Position numbers and translations under genes: made by a program. From Cacajao melanocephalus (Eukaryota; Chordata; Mammalia; Primates; Pitheciidae): DNA of 64,000 bases. Under the pieces are notes generated by a model. That model made no database searches, had not been told where the DNA came from, and was given only the letters and a program-made list of their open reading frames with translations. The stretch is from the NCBI GenBank assembly GCA_963573385.1, contig CAUYLG010075613.1, forward strand, positions 123,412 to 187,411, read 5' to 3'. Shown here in pieces: positions 11,192 to 23,318 of the stretch. Numbering within the stretch: the first letter of the stretch is position 1; each line of letters starts with the position of its first letter.

Positions 11192-11620
11192 ATTAGCTAT
11201 CTATTGCTGAATTAATGCTGCCCAAAAGAACCAAACAACTTAAGGGGTATACAAGAATAAACGTTTAATGTGCATGTACCTGGGCTACTTGGCTAGGCAG
11301 CCTTCTTTATCTCTACTGGACTTGCTCACATACCTAAGGGTCCTTTGGCTTCCAGCTGATCTAAGATGGCTTGGGCCGGAGACATGGGGTGACTCATTCC
11401 TTCTGCATGTGCCTCTGCTCCTCTAGGAGGCTAGCCTGAGGATGTTCTTACAGCAACGGCAGAGGCTTCCGACCAAAACGACAATCATGCAAGTGCTTTC
11501 TAGACTGCTGTTTATAACATGTGTGCTAAAGTTCTGTATTAGCAGTCCCCAAAACAAGTCGTATGGCTGATCACTTAGAGAGGGGGCTGCATAGTTGCAG
11601 GGCCAAGGGTAAGCGTGCAA
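11192..11620 (-). mobile_element. MLT1-like LTR, minus strand
   Basis: It begins with a TATTAGCTATCTATTGCTGA motif, which is the reverse complement of a MaLR 3' terminus, and continues with an ACTTAAGGGGTATACAAGAA region equivalent to the AACTTAGTGGCTTAAAACAA box. The rest is diverged. The repeat at 58264-58745 starts the same way, which supports a shared family. Subfamily unresolved. Confidence 0.45.
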
Positions 11621-11639
11621 GATGTCTGAAAATTGAGAC

Positions 11640-11850
11640 TATTTGTATAACCTACCACAGTGTAAGTGTTCCATTATTTATTCAAACATTCCCCATGTTA
11701 GCCACCATTTTGGTTCTTTTCAGTGTGTTGTACATTATTGTTATTATTTGAATGATCTACAGCAGTATACATTCTTATATATCTATCTTTATGTATTTGC
11801 ATTTATTTTAGTGAAATGTTTACCAAAGTGAAGTGATTGGATCAAATATT
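11640..11850 (-). mobile_element. Possible ancient L1 ORF2 remnant
   Basis: ATTTATTCAAACATTCCCCA, TTTTGGTTCTTTTCAGTGTG and AAGTGATTGGATCAAAT follow the order of the minus-strand ORF2 3' region of old L1s (subunits CCAGTCTATCATTGATGG, TTGGTTCCAAG, TTGCTGGGTCAAATGG). Very diverged. Confidence 0.3.
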
Positions 11851-14407
11851 TCTATTAGAATTAAAATTTGTATAGCTATTTTTATTCAAAATGTATAGTG
11901 ATTCATATCCATGGTAGATATGAAATAAAGTACCTGTTTTCCTATATTTTGGTTGGATAAGGTACAGTGATTTGTTTTTGTTTGTAATAGATTAAAAATC
12001 TAATTTTTGAACTTACAAATTTAGTTCAAACATATAAAGAACATAAAATACATCATTCTTGTCCTTAAAACAACAGAAAAAAAAAAAGCTGGACAAAGAA
12101 AAATCAATGACTGTCTCTGACCTAACAGATAGCTGAGTTTGCAAGGAAAATGTCACCCTGAAATTTGAAGAGACAGGTGCATACGGAGAGTAACAGGTAA
12201 GATCTGCCTACTTGACATGCAAGACACTGAAGCCAAAGATGCTGGAATCAGAAACTCCTTGTGGTATCAAACAGTATGTCCAGCTTTTAACCAGAAATGT
12301 TAAGACATTGCAAAAGGCAAGAAAGAAATTCTAAAGAGACAAAGCAAGGCAGACTCATGTATCACAAAAATATTGGAAATATCAGACAGGAAATTTAAAA
12401 TGACTGTGATTAATATGTCAAGGGATTTATGAAATAGTAGGTAGCATGCAAGACGTAAATGGTAAAGGTTAAGAGATAAAAATAATTAGAAAAGTGGTAA
12501 ATATCAATTTAGCATATCAATTACCACTTTAAATGTGAACGGTCTAAGTAAGTGAATTAAAAAACAGGAACTGTCTGAATAGATTTTTTTAAAGTGAATT
12601 TAAAAACCTATTTTTTTCCCTGCAAAAACCCATCTTTAAATGTAAAAATACAGAAGTTAAAAGTACAGGAATGAAGAAAGATTTATCAGGCAGGCACTAA
12701 TCAAGAGAATTAGAAAATTTATATTAATTTCAGATAAAGAACACTTCAGAAGAAGGAAATTTAAAGGATAAAGTTTTATATGACCTAATAATAAAGTGTT
12801 CTATTCTCAAAGAAGTCTTAGTAATTCTAAATCTGTATCTGCCTAACAGGAGGACATCAAGTTTTGTAAAGCAAAACCTGATAGAACTAAAAGAAGGAAA
12901 ATATATAACCACATTTATTTTTAAAGATGTAACACTCCTCTGTCAGAAATTGATAGATGAAACAAAAAATCAGTAAAAATACATATCTAAACTACATTAT
13001 CAATCTATTTGATCTAACTGACTTTTATAGAATAGTCTATCCAACAACAGCAGAATACACTGTTTTTCTCAAGCTACCATGAGATTTTCACCACAATAAA
13101 CTTCATCATGTGCGCCATAAGAACACATTAGCAAATCTAAAATATTATGCATTGTATAAAGTATATTTTCAGACTACAATGGAATCGAACTGAAAATTAA
13201 TAACAGAAAAATGGTAGGAAATCCCTAATTGCTTAGAAATTAAGCCATACTTTATCTAAATAACCCATGGGTCAAATTAGAAATTTTAACAGAAAGCTAA
13301 AATATACTTTGAACTAAATAAATATGGAAATACAAATAACCAAAGTTTGTGGGATGAAGTAAAAAACAGTACTTAGAGATAAATTAATAGCACTGAAACA
13401 AACTAGAAAAGAAAACAAAATCTAAAAGAAATAATCTAAGCTTTAACCTTAAGGATCTGAAATAATAAGAGAGCTTTAGCCTAAAGCAGGCAGAACAATC
13501 AAAATTATAAAAATTAAAGCAGAAATCAATGAAATTGGAAACAAGAAAATAAAAGATACTTTCAATTAAATCTAAAAATTCCTTGAAAAAATTAATAAAA
13601 TTTATAAACCTAGTAATTGCAATTAAGAAAAAAAATTACCCATATCAGAAATATAAGTCAAGTTTTCTCTATGGACAGCATCGGCATTAAAATAAGAATA
13701 AAGAAATACCATATTGAGAACTACTTTCTGCCTACAAGTTTGATAATTTAAATTAAGGATCTATTCCTTAGAGGTAAGTATCAGAACTTGTACAAAATGT
13801 TACAGTTGAATAGGGCTTGGATATTTTCATAGTTCTATATCTTTAGAAACAGGAAATATCATCTATTTTAAAGTTATTCAATCAATAATAATTACCAAAA
13901 TAAGAAAAACAAGGCTCAAATGACTTTGTGGCAAATTCTATCAAGTATTAAAAGAAGAAATAGTCATTTCTTAATAATAAAAACATTTCCACAATCTCTT
14001 TTATAAAATAGAAATGGAGAGAACACTTCCAAACTCATTTTATGGGGTAAACGTTATCTGAATACCAAAACCAGATAAAGACATTGTATAAAATAAAAAT
14101 TATAGACCAATGCCTACCATGAACATAAATGCATAATCTCCAATAAAATATTAGCAAGTATAATGTAACCATGTATAAGAAGGATTACACATCATGTACA
14201 GGTGGGATTTATTCTAGGTATTCATGCATGATTCAATATTCAGAAATCAGTTAATGTAATCCTCCAAGTCAACAGGATAAAGAAACAAAACTACATGATC
14301 ATGTCAATTGATGTAGTACAAGCATTTGGCAATATCTAACGTCATTCAAGGTAAAAACTCTCAACACAGTAAGAATAGAGGGGAACTTCCTCAACTTGAT
14401 TAAGGAC

Positions 14408-14438
14408 ATGTACACACACATACACACACACACACACC
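14408..14438. repeat. (CA)n microsatellite inside L1M
   Basis: Short CA-rich tract (ACACACATACACACACACAC) interrupting ORF2-derived sequence, followed directly by recognisable L1 text (CTAACATCATACTTAATGAT). Confidence 0.85.
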
Positions 14439-16426
14439 CTGTAGCTAACATCATACTTAATGATAAAGCAAGATTGGACAGTGTTACCTTAATGTCAGGA
14501 ATAAGGCAAGGGTGTTCTCTTTTACCATTTTTATGTGATGAAGTTGTAGCTAGTACATTAGTTAGAAAAACACATATATACCTATATACATATGTTTGTG
14601 TACACACAAAGGGGAAAGGTAAAAATAAAACAAAAAACTGTTTCTTTTGCAGGTGACAGGATTGCCTATGTGCAAAATCTCTCAAAATCTACAAAATTTC
14701 CTGGAACTAATAAGCAAGCATAGCAAGGTTGCAAAGTCTTTATCCAAAGTTATTTTCTTACATACCAGCAGTGAACAATTAGAATTTTAAGTTAAAAACC
14801 AATAGCATTTATGATAGCACCAAAAATACACATATACTTAGGCATAAAACTATACAAATATGCATGTAAAAATATAAAACACACTAATGAAATAAAGCAA
14901 AGAAGATCTAAATAAATGGGAATCTATTCTGCGCTCATGAATAGGAAAACTCAATATTGTTAAGATATAAATTCTTCCGGATTTCACTAATTTGTATTCC
15001 AATGCAATTACAATAAAATTCCCAGAAAGCTACTTTGTAGATGTCAATGAACTCCTCCTACACTTTATAAACTTAAATTAGCCAACACAATACTGAAGAA
15101 ACATAAAAAATTTGGAGGACTCCCATGACCAACACTATCAAAGCATAGAAGGCTTACGATAGCAATAGTAATCAAGACAGCCTTTTATTAGTGAAAGAAT
15201 AGACAAGTAGATCAATGGAACATGAGAGAGGCAAGTAATAGACCCACACAAATATATTTCCATGATTTTTAATGCAAGCACAAAGGAAATTTAATGGAGA
15301 AAAGATAATGCTTTCTATAAAAGGTATTGAGTCAATTGGACATCTATATGCAAAAAAAAAAAAAAAGGATCCAGACATCCAGATGTAGACTTTATACCTT
15401 TTAAAAAAATAAGCTCAAAATGATTACAGAATTGTATAAAATGTAAAAACTCTAATATACTTTGAAGAAAATAAATGAGAAAATCTACATGACTGAGAAC
15501 CTGATGATAAGTTTTGGGACACAAAACAAAATTTTCATCCACAAAAGAAAAAATATTTGACTTTAGTAAAATTTAAAACTTCTACTCTGTAAAAGACACT
15601 GAAAAAAGAAAGCCATAGCCCGGGTGAAATGTTTGTAAGACACACATCTGATAAAAGGCTTGTATCCAAAATATAGGTAGAGCACTTAAAACAATAGTAG
15701 GAAATGAACAGTTAAAATGGGCAATTCATAGGAATACAAGCCTCACCAGGGAAGATATACAGATGAAAAGTTAGCATAAGTGGATACGCAACATTAGGTG
15801 TTATGAAGGAATTGCAAATTTAAGAAAGATAAAGATAGCACTACACACTTATTAGTGTAGTGAAAATTCCAAAACACTGGCAATACTAATTACTGGTGAA
15901 AATGAGAAGCAACAGAAATTCTCATTCATTGCTTGTGGGAATGTGGAATGCTACATCCACTTCCCAAGGTAGTTTGGCAGCTTCTTTTAAAGGTAAACGT
16001 ATTATTAGCATGCAATTCAACAATCACACTTCCCAGTATTTACTTAACCAAACTGAAAATTTATATTCACACAAATGCCTGTGTGTGAATGTTTATAGTG
16101 GCTATTTTTATAATTACTAAGAACTAGAAGCAATACAATGTCTGTTTTCTAATAGATGAATGAATTCTCAAATAGACAAACAAGGGAGTGCCATTCAGCA
16201 ATCGGAAATAAACTATCAAGCCATGGAAAGACACCAGTGATTCTGAAATTCATGTAAATTAGTGAAAGAAGGAAGTCTGAAAATTCTACATACTATGTGA
16301 TTTTATACGACAGGCTGGAAAAAGCAAGTTACAGAGATTGAGATGATAAACAGATCCATGATTGTTGGGGGCCCAAGAGGTGGTAGGGTGAAAGACGAGG
16401 AGCTCAGCAGATTTTTGATGGATATC

Positions 16427-16472
<46 letters not shown>
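16427..16472. repeat. (ATCT)n tetranucleotide microsatellite
   Basis: About 11.5 uninterrupted ATCT units in the L1M 3' region, directly followed by ATATGATTATACTG. A pure tetranucleotide array of this length is typical of polymorphic STR loci. Confidence 0.95.
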
Positions 16473-18195
16473 ATGATTATACTGTATATATACTGTGTAA
16501 TACTCTAATGGTGGATACATGACATTATGCATTTGTTAACTGTACAGGACAACAAGGAAATCTTAATTCATGTAAACTTAAAATAAGTAGGAGTAGGGAA
16601 CTCCTAGTGTGGAGATAAGTGACAGAATAATCTAACTGCAATAAATATAAATGTGTGAAAGCACTTTACTGAGGGGAGTGGAGATAAAGGTGTTGACCTA
16701 AGTAACTTTAAATAAGTGGAAACCTTAAGACTCATAAAAAACAAACAAACAAACAAATAACTACAAAAAAAAACCCAGACCTGTGCAGAGGCACCGTATT
16801 CTAGCTGATAATATTTTACATATGGGTACAGGTCAACAATTCTGAAACTTTATATGAATACTGGAAGTGACTAACTAAGCAAATGTATGGCAGAATGTGA
16901 ATCCCAGGTTTTTCAGTGCTGGAAACCTACAGCTATGAAGAGGGTGAAGAATCCATGTAATGATGGATTGGAGTTGGAGACGTCAGCATGAATTCATGTT
17001 CAGCTTAATATAGACAGAGATGATTGTACATACAGATATTATGACACCTGTGCATTTTCGTGGTTAGTATACATACATGGATTTCTTTATTCAGCTAAGA
17101 GAGTCTACATGCAAAGGATTCCTCAGTAGCAACAAGCACACCTATTATTCAAATCTTCTTTTCTAATGCCATTCTGCAATCAAAGGAACCAGAACTCCTT
17201 GGGGAAATGGCTAATTTTAGGACTGTGGAAGGAAGCATTCAAGATGATCTCTGAGCATCTTGTAGTTCCAGAAGGTAAAGTACAGGATAGAGATACACCT
17301 GCACACACATGCAATACAGGGGTCTGTCAAAGGGCCACCAGCACTAACCGAAGGCACCAACAGTGGCCAAGGCCATGTTCTGTTTGCAACACAAAATCAA
17401 AGAGTATTGGGCTATATCCCAAAGTATAAAATATTCATGATTCTATGTGGATGTAAATAACTGCATAAATAAATAAATGGGGAAAATAGACAAACATCCT
17501 ATGCAGAAGGTTTTGAAATAATTTATATAGATCACCTTTAAGGAAACGGAGCATACCTCCCCCACTCTCTAAGTATGCATAACAACTTTCTTCCGAAGTG
17601 CATAACAGCGTTCTTCCAAAGAACATAGCAAGAAAAGAGTAGGAAGTAACTTCACAGGGTAATAAACTGACAAACAGAGCCTCAGCCTGATGATCAAGGT
17701 CAACATCATGTACCCTTGATGTGAAGTGATGAGAAGGACACTGTGCCTCTGTGTTCTTTTCAAAAATCCATAACCCAGTCCAACCATGAGAAACACGTCA
17801 GACGAATTCCAGTAGAAAGACATCTTATAAAACGTTTAGCCAGTACTCCTCAAAACTGTCAAGACCATCAAAAAGAAAGCTTGAGAAATTGGTACAGCCA
17901 AGAGAAGCCAAAGAGACAAGAGGACTAAATGTAACACACTGTCCTGGATGAGGTCCCCAAATAAGAGAAGCCTTTGGGAAAAGCTGACGACATCTCTATA
18001 AATTATGGACTTTAGTTAATGATAATGAATGAATATTGAATATTTCATTGTGAAAAATGTGGCATTTTAAGGTAGGATGTTAATTATAGATAAATATAGG
18101 TTTGGACATATGGGTAACATTTGGACTATCTTTGCATATTTTTTGTAAATCGAAAATCTTCTAAAATAAAATGTATATTTAAAAACTAATTGTTG

Positions 18196-20222
18196 ATTCA
18201 CCCTTTATATAAAAGTGAATAAGAGCATCGTCTCTTGTGAAAATATGCAGTGATGATGATGACAGATAAAAGGAACTAAAGAGATAAACTGGAGGGAAAC
18301 ACATGGCCTTCTCTGCCTTCTAGAAACTTGAAACTGATGGTCATTCTGATTTGGTTAGGATTCCTAGCCGCAAATTTACAGGAATATTTCACCTAACATT
18401 GATAAAATCTGTTCTATCCTGAGATAAGAGCTGGATCTTAAAGCATTGTCCCTATGTAGCTAAATCAAATAAGTCAGAACATAGCCTCAAGTAAACAGCC
18501 CTTAAGCATTTGGAGAAGGACAATAACAAAGACTGTCAACCAACAGCTGGAATATCCAGTCCTGAGGGCTGGCCTGAGTGTTCTCGGAGGGTTTGTACCC
18601 TCCCCAATTACAGAAGGAACCTGTGTAAAACAGCAACTAGTGCCAACTGAACTGTTCACCCCCGAAACACCAGTTTATGTAAACTCAATTACTGACATGA
18701 CCAGAACCAGTGATTTCTGAAAAGAAGTCTCTCATCTACTCTGCTAAGTTTTCTGCCAAAACACAGCATGAGTTTTGTTTTCTTTAAAAACTACCATTTC
18801 CATATAATTGGATTAATGCAGCATGTGACTACGGCCAGATGTCGAAGCTTCCTAGATTGGGTAGACCCATCATGTGACCTCAGGCTTCTCTCACAATATG
18901 CTGGGAGTTAAAATTGAGCCATTGTCTAAAAACTACCTTGAATATCCTGAGGAAGTTACAACTCGTGGTGGGGGCAAAAAAATTACCAATGGTGCAATTA
19001 AGGTTTCAGATGTTCAAACAGCCATGGTCAGAGACCAAGAAATGATTTGTTGATTAAGGGCTTGCAGCAACCTTTAATTTTGTTAAGATGTACAGAAGGA
19101 GAAAAATAAAGACATTCTCAAGTAAGTATTTTCCTCAAACAAATCTTGTGGTTAAAGGAAGAGAAAGAGGCCTTGCTAGACTCTGAAGGGGCTGCTTGCC
19201 TAGAAGGCATTTATCTTTGGAAATAAAAAGGTGTTTCCAGTGGTCTTCTGGAAGCTGTAAAGAAAATAATAATAATAAAATTTTTAAAATTCAGAATCTA
19301 TTTATTTAATCACTCAAGTCTCCTTTCAAAATATTTTCACTGCTATGAATCCAGCATACTTCTTTTTTTTCAGCACTGGTCATCTATCTCCTCCTAAGAC
19401 TCAGACTTTCAATTAAGTGGAGGGTTATGATGATATGAGGGTCATAGTCTTTGTTCTCAGAGCTCATGCTATAATACAGGGAACGGAAAGCACATGGAAT
19501 TGCAGGGCACAGAGAAGAGGGACAAAGTTCCATGGAAACAAAGAGAAATATTATTTTAAGTTGGGGGAGGGTGTGAAGGAACATTTCATGGAAGAAGTGA
19601 CATTGGAATTGGATCGGACTTCCAAACCTGAGGAAGTTTCTTTCATCCTGGAAGAGGATGTGTGCTCTTTGGCTTTTTTGTTTTGTTGCTTGGGACTTTG
19701 AGAACTAAATCTAGATTTTTGCCAGGAGATGAGATTATCGTTTTCTTTTCAGAACACAGAGATTTGACACCCATACTGAGTAAGGTCAAGATACAAGCTT
19801 CTAGGATGTAACTCCGGGGCGTTCTGAAGGGCTGCCCATAGGCTTTTTGGAAGATGTGGTAGCTTCTCTTCTTAGATGTTCAGAACATAACGTTCTTCCT
19901 CATGCTGCATTTTGACCTACTTCCTGGCCCTCTGAGCAGGGCTGCCATCCTTAATGCATCCCAGGAGCCACAGATGACTTTGGAAGACCTTGCTCAGAGG
20001 TGACCCATGAATGACTCACCTGCCTGGGGATAATTTCCATGTGATTTTCTTGTACCTCTCAAGCCTGACTACATTTTTCAAAAGTTTAATCTTTAGAAGG
20101 GCCAAGGGTAGCCCAGTTTGGTCCACTTGGTCAGCAGCCTTTTCCACATGGCCATCTCCATGTCTGTCAATTTCGAGGTACCACTGCACAGTGAGAATAA
20201 ACACAAACTTCAAATCATAAAC
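18196..20222. other. Unassigned stretch
   Basis: About 2 kb without a confident family. A fragment at about 19550-19640 (AACATTTCATGGAAGAAGTG, CATTGGAATTGGATCGGACT) resembles a common ancient mammalian repeat also suspected at 46105-46585. A short (AAT)n lies near 19270. No credible gene. Confidence 0.4.
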
Positions 20223-20520
20223 AGACGGGTTGAAAAACAGATTAAACAAAAGCTGAAAAGGAAATTAATAAGTTGAAAGTAGAACTAAGCAAATTACTCA
20301 GCATTCAGAAAAGAGAGAGTAAGAAATAGAAAACATGAAAGAGAAAAGAAATGGCAGATAGAATGATGTCTAACACAAACATAACTGGAGTTTCCAAATG
20401 AGAAAAAAAGAGAAAATGAGAAAAAAGCAATATTCAAAGAGATGATGGTGATGAATTTTCTGAATTTAGAATACACTAGACTCCTCAAAGTCAGGGAATA
20501 TAATCAATCCCATTCCTATA
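20223..20520 (+). mobile_element. Ancient L1M fragment, ORF1 region, plus strand
   Basis: Follows old L1 text around the start of ORF1: ACAGATTAAACAAAAGCTGA, GAAATTACTCAGCATTCAGA-like spacing, AACATGAAAGAGAAAAGAAA, AGAATGATGTCTAACACAAA, AACTGGAGTTTCCAAATGAG and GATGAATTTTCTGAATTTAG. It is isolated from any ORF2. Confidence 0.65.
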
Positions 20521-20662
20521 AATTATGTTTTAATTTCATTAAGCACATTTTTAATTTTTCAAACTTTTCTGTGGTTAATTCTCAAATTCCCTTATTGATT
20601 ATGGTAGAATTTTGTTCACTGATCAAACTTGTAATTTGACTTTTCAATATTATTTTAATCAC

Positions 20663-20729
20663 TTCCTGCCTTAACCAGCCTTCTGCTCCTGCCAGGGTCC
20701 AGCTGTCTCCAAGCAGACTTCCCATTCAG
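20663..20729 (+). repeat. Dispersed 67-bp duplication, copy A
   Basis: Near-identical to 21650-21716 in the same orientation, 987 bp away. By eye about six substitutions separate the copies, mostly transitions, with a shared run of about 40 identical bases (core CTTCTGCTCCTGCCAGGGTC). Flanking sequences do not match. Copy A sits in AT-rich DNA just right of the L1M fragment, so it looks like the inserted or transferred copy. Confidence 0.9.
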
Positions 20730-22975
20730 TTTAAGGTTTGTGTTTATTTTACAGTGGACATACAACATTTCAATTATCTGAGTTTCTCTGAGAGTAATTG
20801 TGCTGTGTTGCCTATGCCGATCCGTATTTGCGGTGAATTTTTATACTTTCTTGGTATTGTTTAACTTTTGGGCATCTGAGGCCTAAATCCATGGACATCC
20901 TGAAGCAAATGAGGTGATAGAGTCACAGAAGAGTTTTCCACTTGCCCTTTCCTAGTGTCCTGGTGTGACAGATTGAGACGTTTCCCATGCTCCTCTGATC
21001 TTGGATGGTATGTAGATCAGAAGTTCTAAACCAACCAAGAAATTTAAAACATGATAATCTAGATGGGAGACCAATGTATCACTTTTCTCATTGATGAAGT
21101 CACTGTTGGAGTATTTGGCTATATCTGCAGGCAAATATGCCTCTGAATGCTGGGCCTCAAGCTGACCGAGTGGCCCATCCCACCAGGGCAGAGCAGGAAC
21201 AGCAAGCCCACTCCCCACACATGTGGGATGAGGTCTCCCCACTCAGCTTCCCGCCACCCAAGCTCTCTCCAGGGATGGTAGTATGGCTCCCGGGGGGAAG
21301 CTGGAGGAAGGACTGGGCACATGTGCCCTATTCCTTCCCCAGATGCATCCATCAGCTACTCATCCTTCATCCACAGGAAGAAGTAAGAGGTGGCCAGACA
21401 CCGAGGGTGAATGTGGACTACCTTTTCCATGCAGCCAAGGGTGTGTGGGGTGTGGCTGTGAAGGTCTCACATGGGAAGCATCTGTGATGGGCTGACAGCA
21501 TGCCAGGAACATGCTAGAGTACCACCTGTCGTCTGTTCTTACAGTCTCCAGAAATGCCTCCTCAGTGTGCTCCTTCCCACCCCCCACCAGCTTGGACCCA
21601 GCCCACACTAACTTATTTTAGACCACTGAGCATCCCCTGCCTGCAGTCCTTCCTGCCTCAACCAGCCTTCTGCTCCTGCCAGGGTCCAGCTGTCTCCAAA
21701 CGGACCTCCCGTTCACTGCGTCCTGCCTGGAACACTCCGCAACTCCAGTGCCAGGAGACCAATGCCATGTCCTGAGTTGAGTCCACGAAGGGCTTCATCA
21801 TTGGGGCCTGTCAGACTTGGGTTCCAGGACTGGCCCTATCCACTCTGTACTCACCAAACTTTCCTCACTCCCAAAAGCACAGTTGGCTCCTAGCTTTCGG
21901 GGTCCGATCATGCTGAAGCCTCTCTCCTTGTTCATCAGGGATCATCATAAAGGTCATCATTCCTTCCAGGAGGGAGACTTCACAGCCTGGATGTACTAGG
22001 CTGTGATGTACTAGGCTGTCCTCTCTCTCTGTGTCTATATGTTTAAATTTCAGAATTCTTGGGAAAAAGACGGACAGAACAAAACAAATATCTTTAAGGC
22101 AAAGAAAAGTGTGAGGAAAAGCAGCAGGGCTGGAGTGCACACTGCATCATCAAGAGGAGGGTTGGATTTGAGGTGCTACCAGAGCACATGAAGGGGCTCC
22201 AGGAGGGACAGGGATTGGGCTGCCGACTGAGGGTGAAGGTCCTTGGACACTGAGAAGACAGGTCCACCAAAGGAAGCCTCCAAGACTCTCCAAGCTAGGC
22301 AGGGATGTGGGGTCATGTCATCACACAAAGATCTGAAAGAGATGTTACAACCACCTAGTCAAGATGGGAAATTTGTGGGTTCCATTTCCCATCTACTTCC
22401 AGCAGGGCCCACTTCCATTCCTACTAAGATGGAGCAGTGGGTGGGGCTTGCACCACAAAGTACAGCTAGATCATCTCTGTCAAAGGCCAGTGTCAGCAGC
22501 AGGGGCAGTCACCTCCTTTCTTGACTCAGGTGCCCCAGGAAGTCAGGCATGTGGTTCTCCTTCTACTGACTCCAAGCCTCATGCTTCTTAGAAGTGTTGA
22601 GAGGCAGGACTAGTCCTTCTGGGTCCACTGTGGAAGAATAGGGACTTGGGTCTGGGCTGCAGCCACAAGCGCATAGAGGGAGCTGGTGGACCCTGACAAA
22701 GACCACTCACCAATTCCTCTAAAATGGATGGATAAGCCCTGCCATGGAGTTACATTTCCGAATTGAATCAGCTCAAACGACTGTGCTAGAATCAAATTAC
22801 ATGTTAAAGGCTCCTGGACTTTGTGGGAGTACTTGGTGACCAAACAATGAGGAAGTCTCCCTGCCAAGCGGTCCCGACTGGTGAGGGCCTTGCACTGGGC
22901 TCTGTTTTCTCAGGCTTCCATGAGAGCTTTAGAGGGAAAAATGTTGTCTTTTAATGCAGCTGTGTGTTGTATGTT
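20730..22975. other. Unassigned stretch with GC-rich core
   Basis: 21130-21780 is clearly richer in GC than its surroundings, with frames on both strands but no convincing exon. A 15-bp direct repeat GATGTACTAGGCTGT lies in tandem at about 21989-22019. Otherwise nothing recognised. Confidence 0.4.
21650..21716 (+). repeat. Dispersed 67-bp duplication, copy B
   Basis: Partner of the copy at 20663-20729. It lies in a GC-richer block (about 21130-21780) whose composition matches its own, which suggests this is the source copy. The family, if it is part of a known repeat, was not recognised. Confidence 0.9.
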
Positions 22976-23318
22976 ATATTAGTCTGCCCCTATAAATTAC
23001 CTGAGACTGGGTAATTTATAAAGGAAAGAGGTTTAATTGACTCACAGTTCCACATGGCTAAGGAGGACTCGTAATCATCGTGGAAGGAGAAGAGGAGCGA
23101 AGACACATCTTACCTGCTGTCAGGCAAGAGAGCTTGGCAGAGGAGCTCCCATTTATAAAACCATCAGATCTCATGAGACTTATTCACTACCAAGGGAACA
23201 GTATGGGGGAAACTGTTCCCATAATTCTAATTATCTTTACCTGGCCCTGCCCTTGACAATTGAGGATTATTACAACTCAAGGTGATATTTGGGTGGGGAC
23301 ACAGCTGAACCACATCAT
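22976..23318 (-). mobile_element. MST-type MaLR LTR (MSTA/MSTB-like), minus strand
   Basis: Reverse complement of a complete MST LTR: TTAGTCTGCCCCTATAAATT, the conserved inverted pair around GAGACTGGGTAATTTATAAA, GGTTTAATTGACTCACAGTT, ATAAAACCATCAGATCTCAT, GGGGGAAACTGTTCCCATAA and TGGGTGGGGACACAGCTGAA. It is a solo LTR of a non-autonomous ERVL-MaLR element. Exact subfamily not resolved. Confidence 0.9.

Larger units (their letters stand above)
12080..18195 (+). mobile_element. Long ancient L1M element, plus strand
   Basis: An approximately 6.1-kb dead LINE-1, collinear with old L1M consensus text. 12080-12490 matches the 5' region upstream of ORF1 (ATATTGGAAATATCAGACAG, AATTTAAAATGACTGTGATT). 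Most or all of ORF1 appears missing. From about 12515, ACTTTAAATGTGAACGGTCT marks the ORF2 endonuclease region, and ORF2-like sequence runs to about 16240 with many stops and indels. At 14646-14657 the reverse transcriptase F-A-D-D position reads as F-A-G-D, so a catalytic aspartate is lost. 16240-18195 is the long L1M 3' region, ending in TAAATCGAAAATCTTCTAAA and AATAAA at about 18166. Internal microsatellites lie at 14408-14438 and 16427-16472. Exact L1M subfamily not assigned. Confidence 0.85.

Noticed and set aside
22986..23016. Palindrome-like pair around GAGACTGGGTAATTTATAAA
   Set aside because: It is a standard feature of the MST LTR terminus, not an independent structure.
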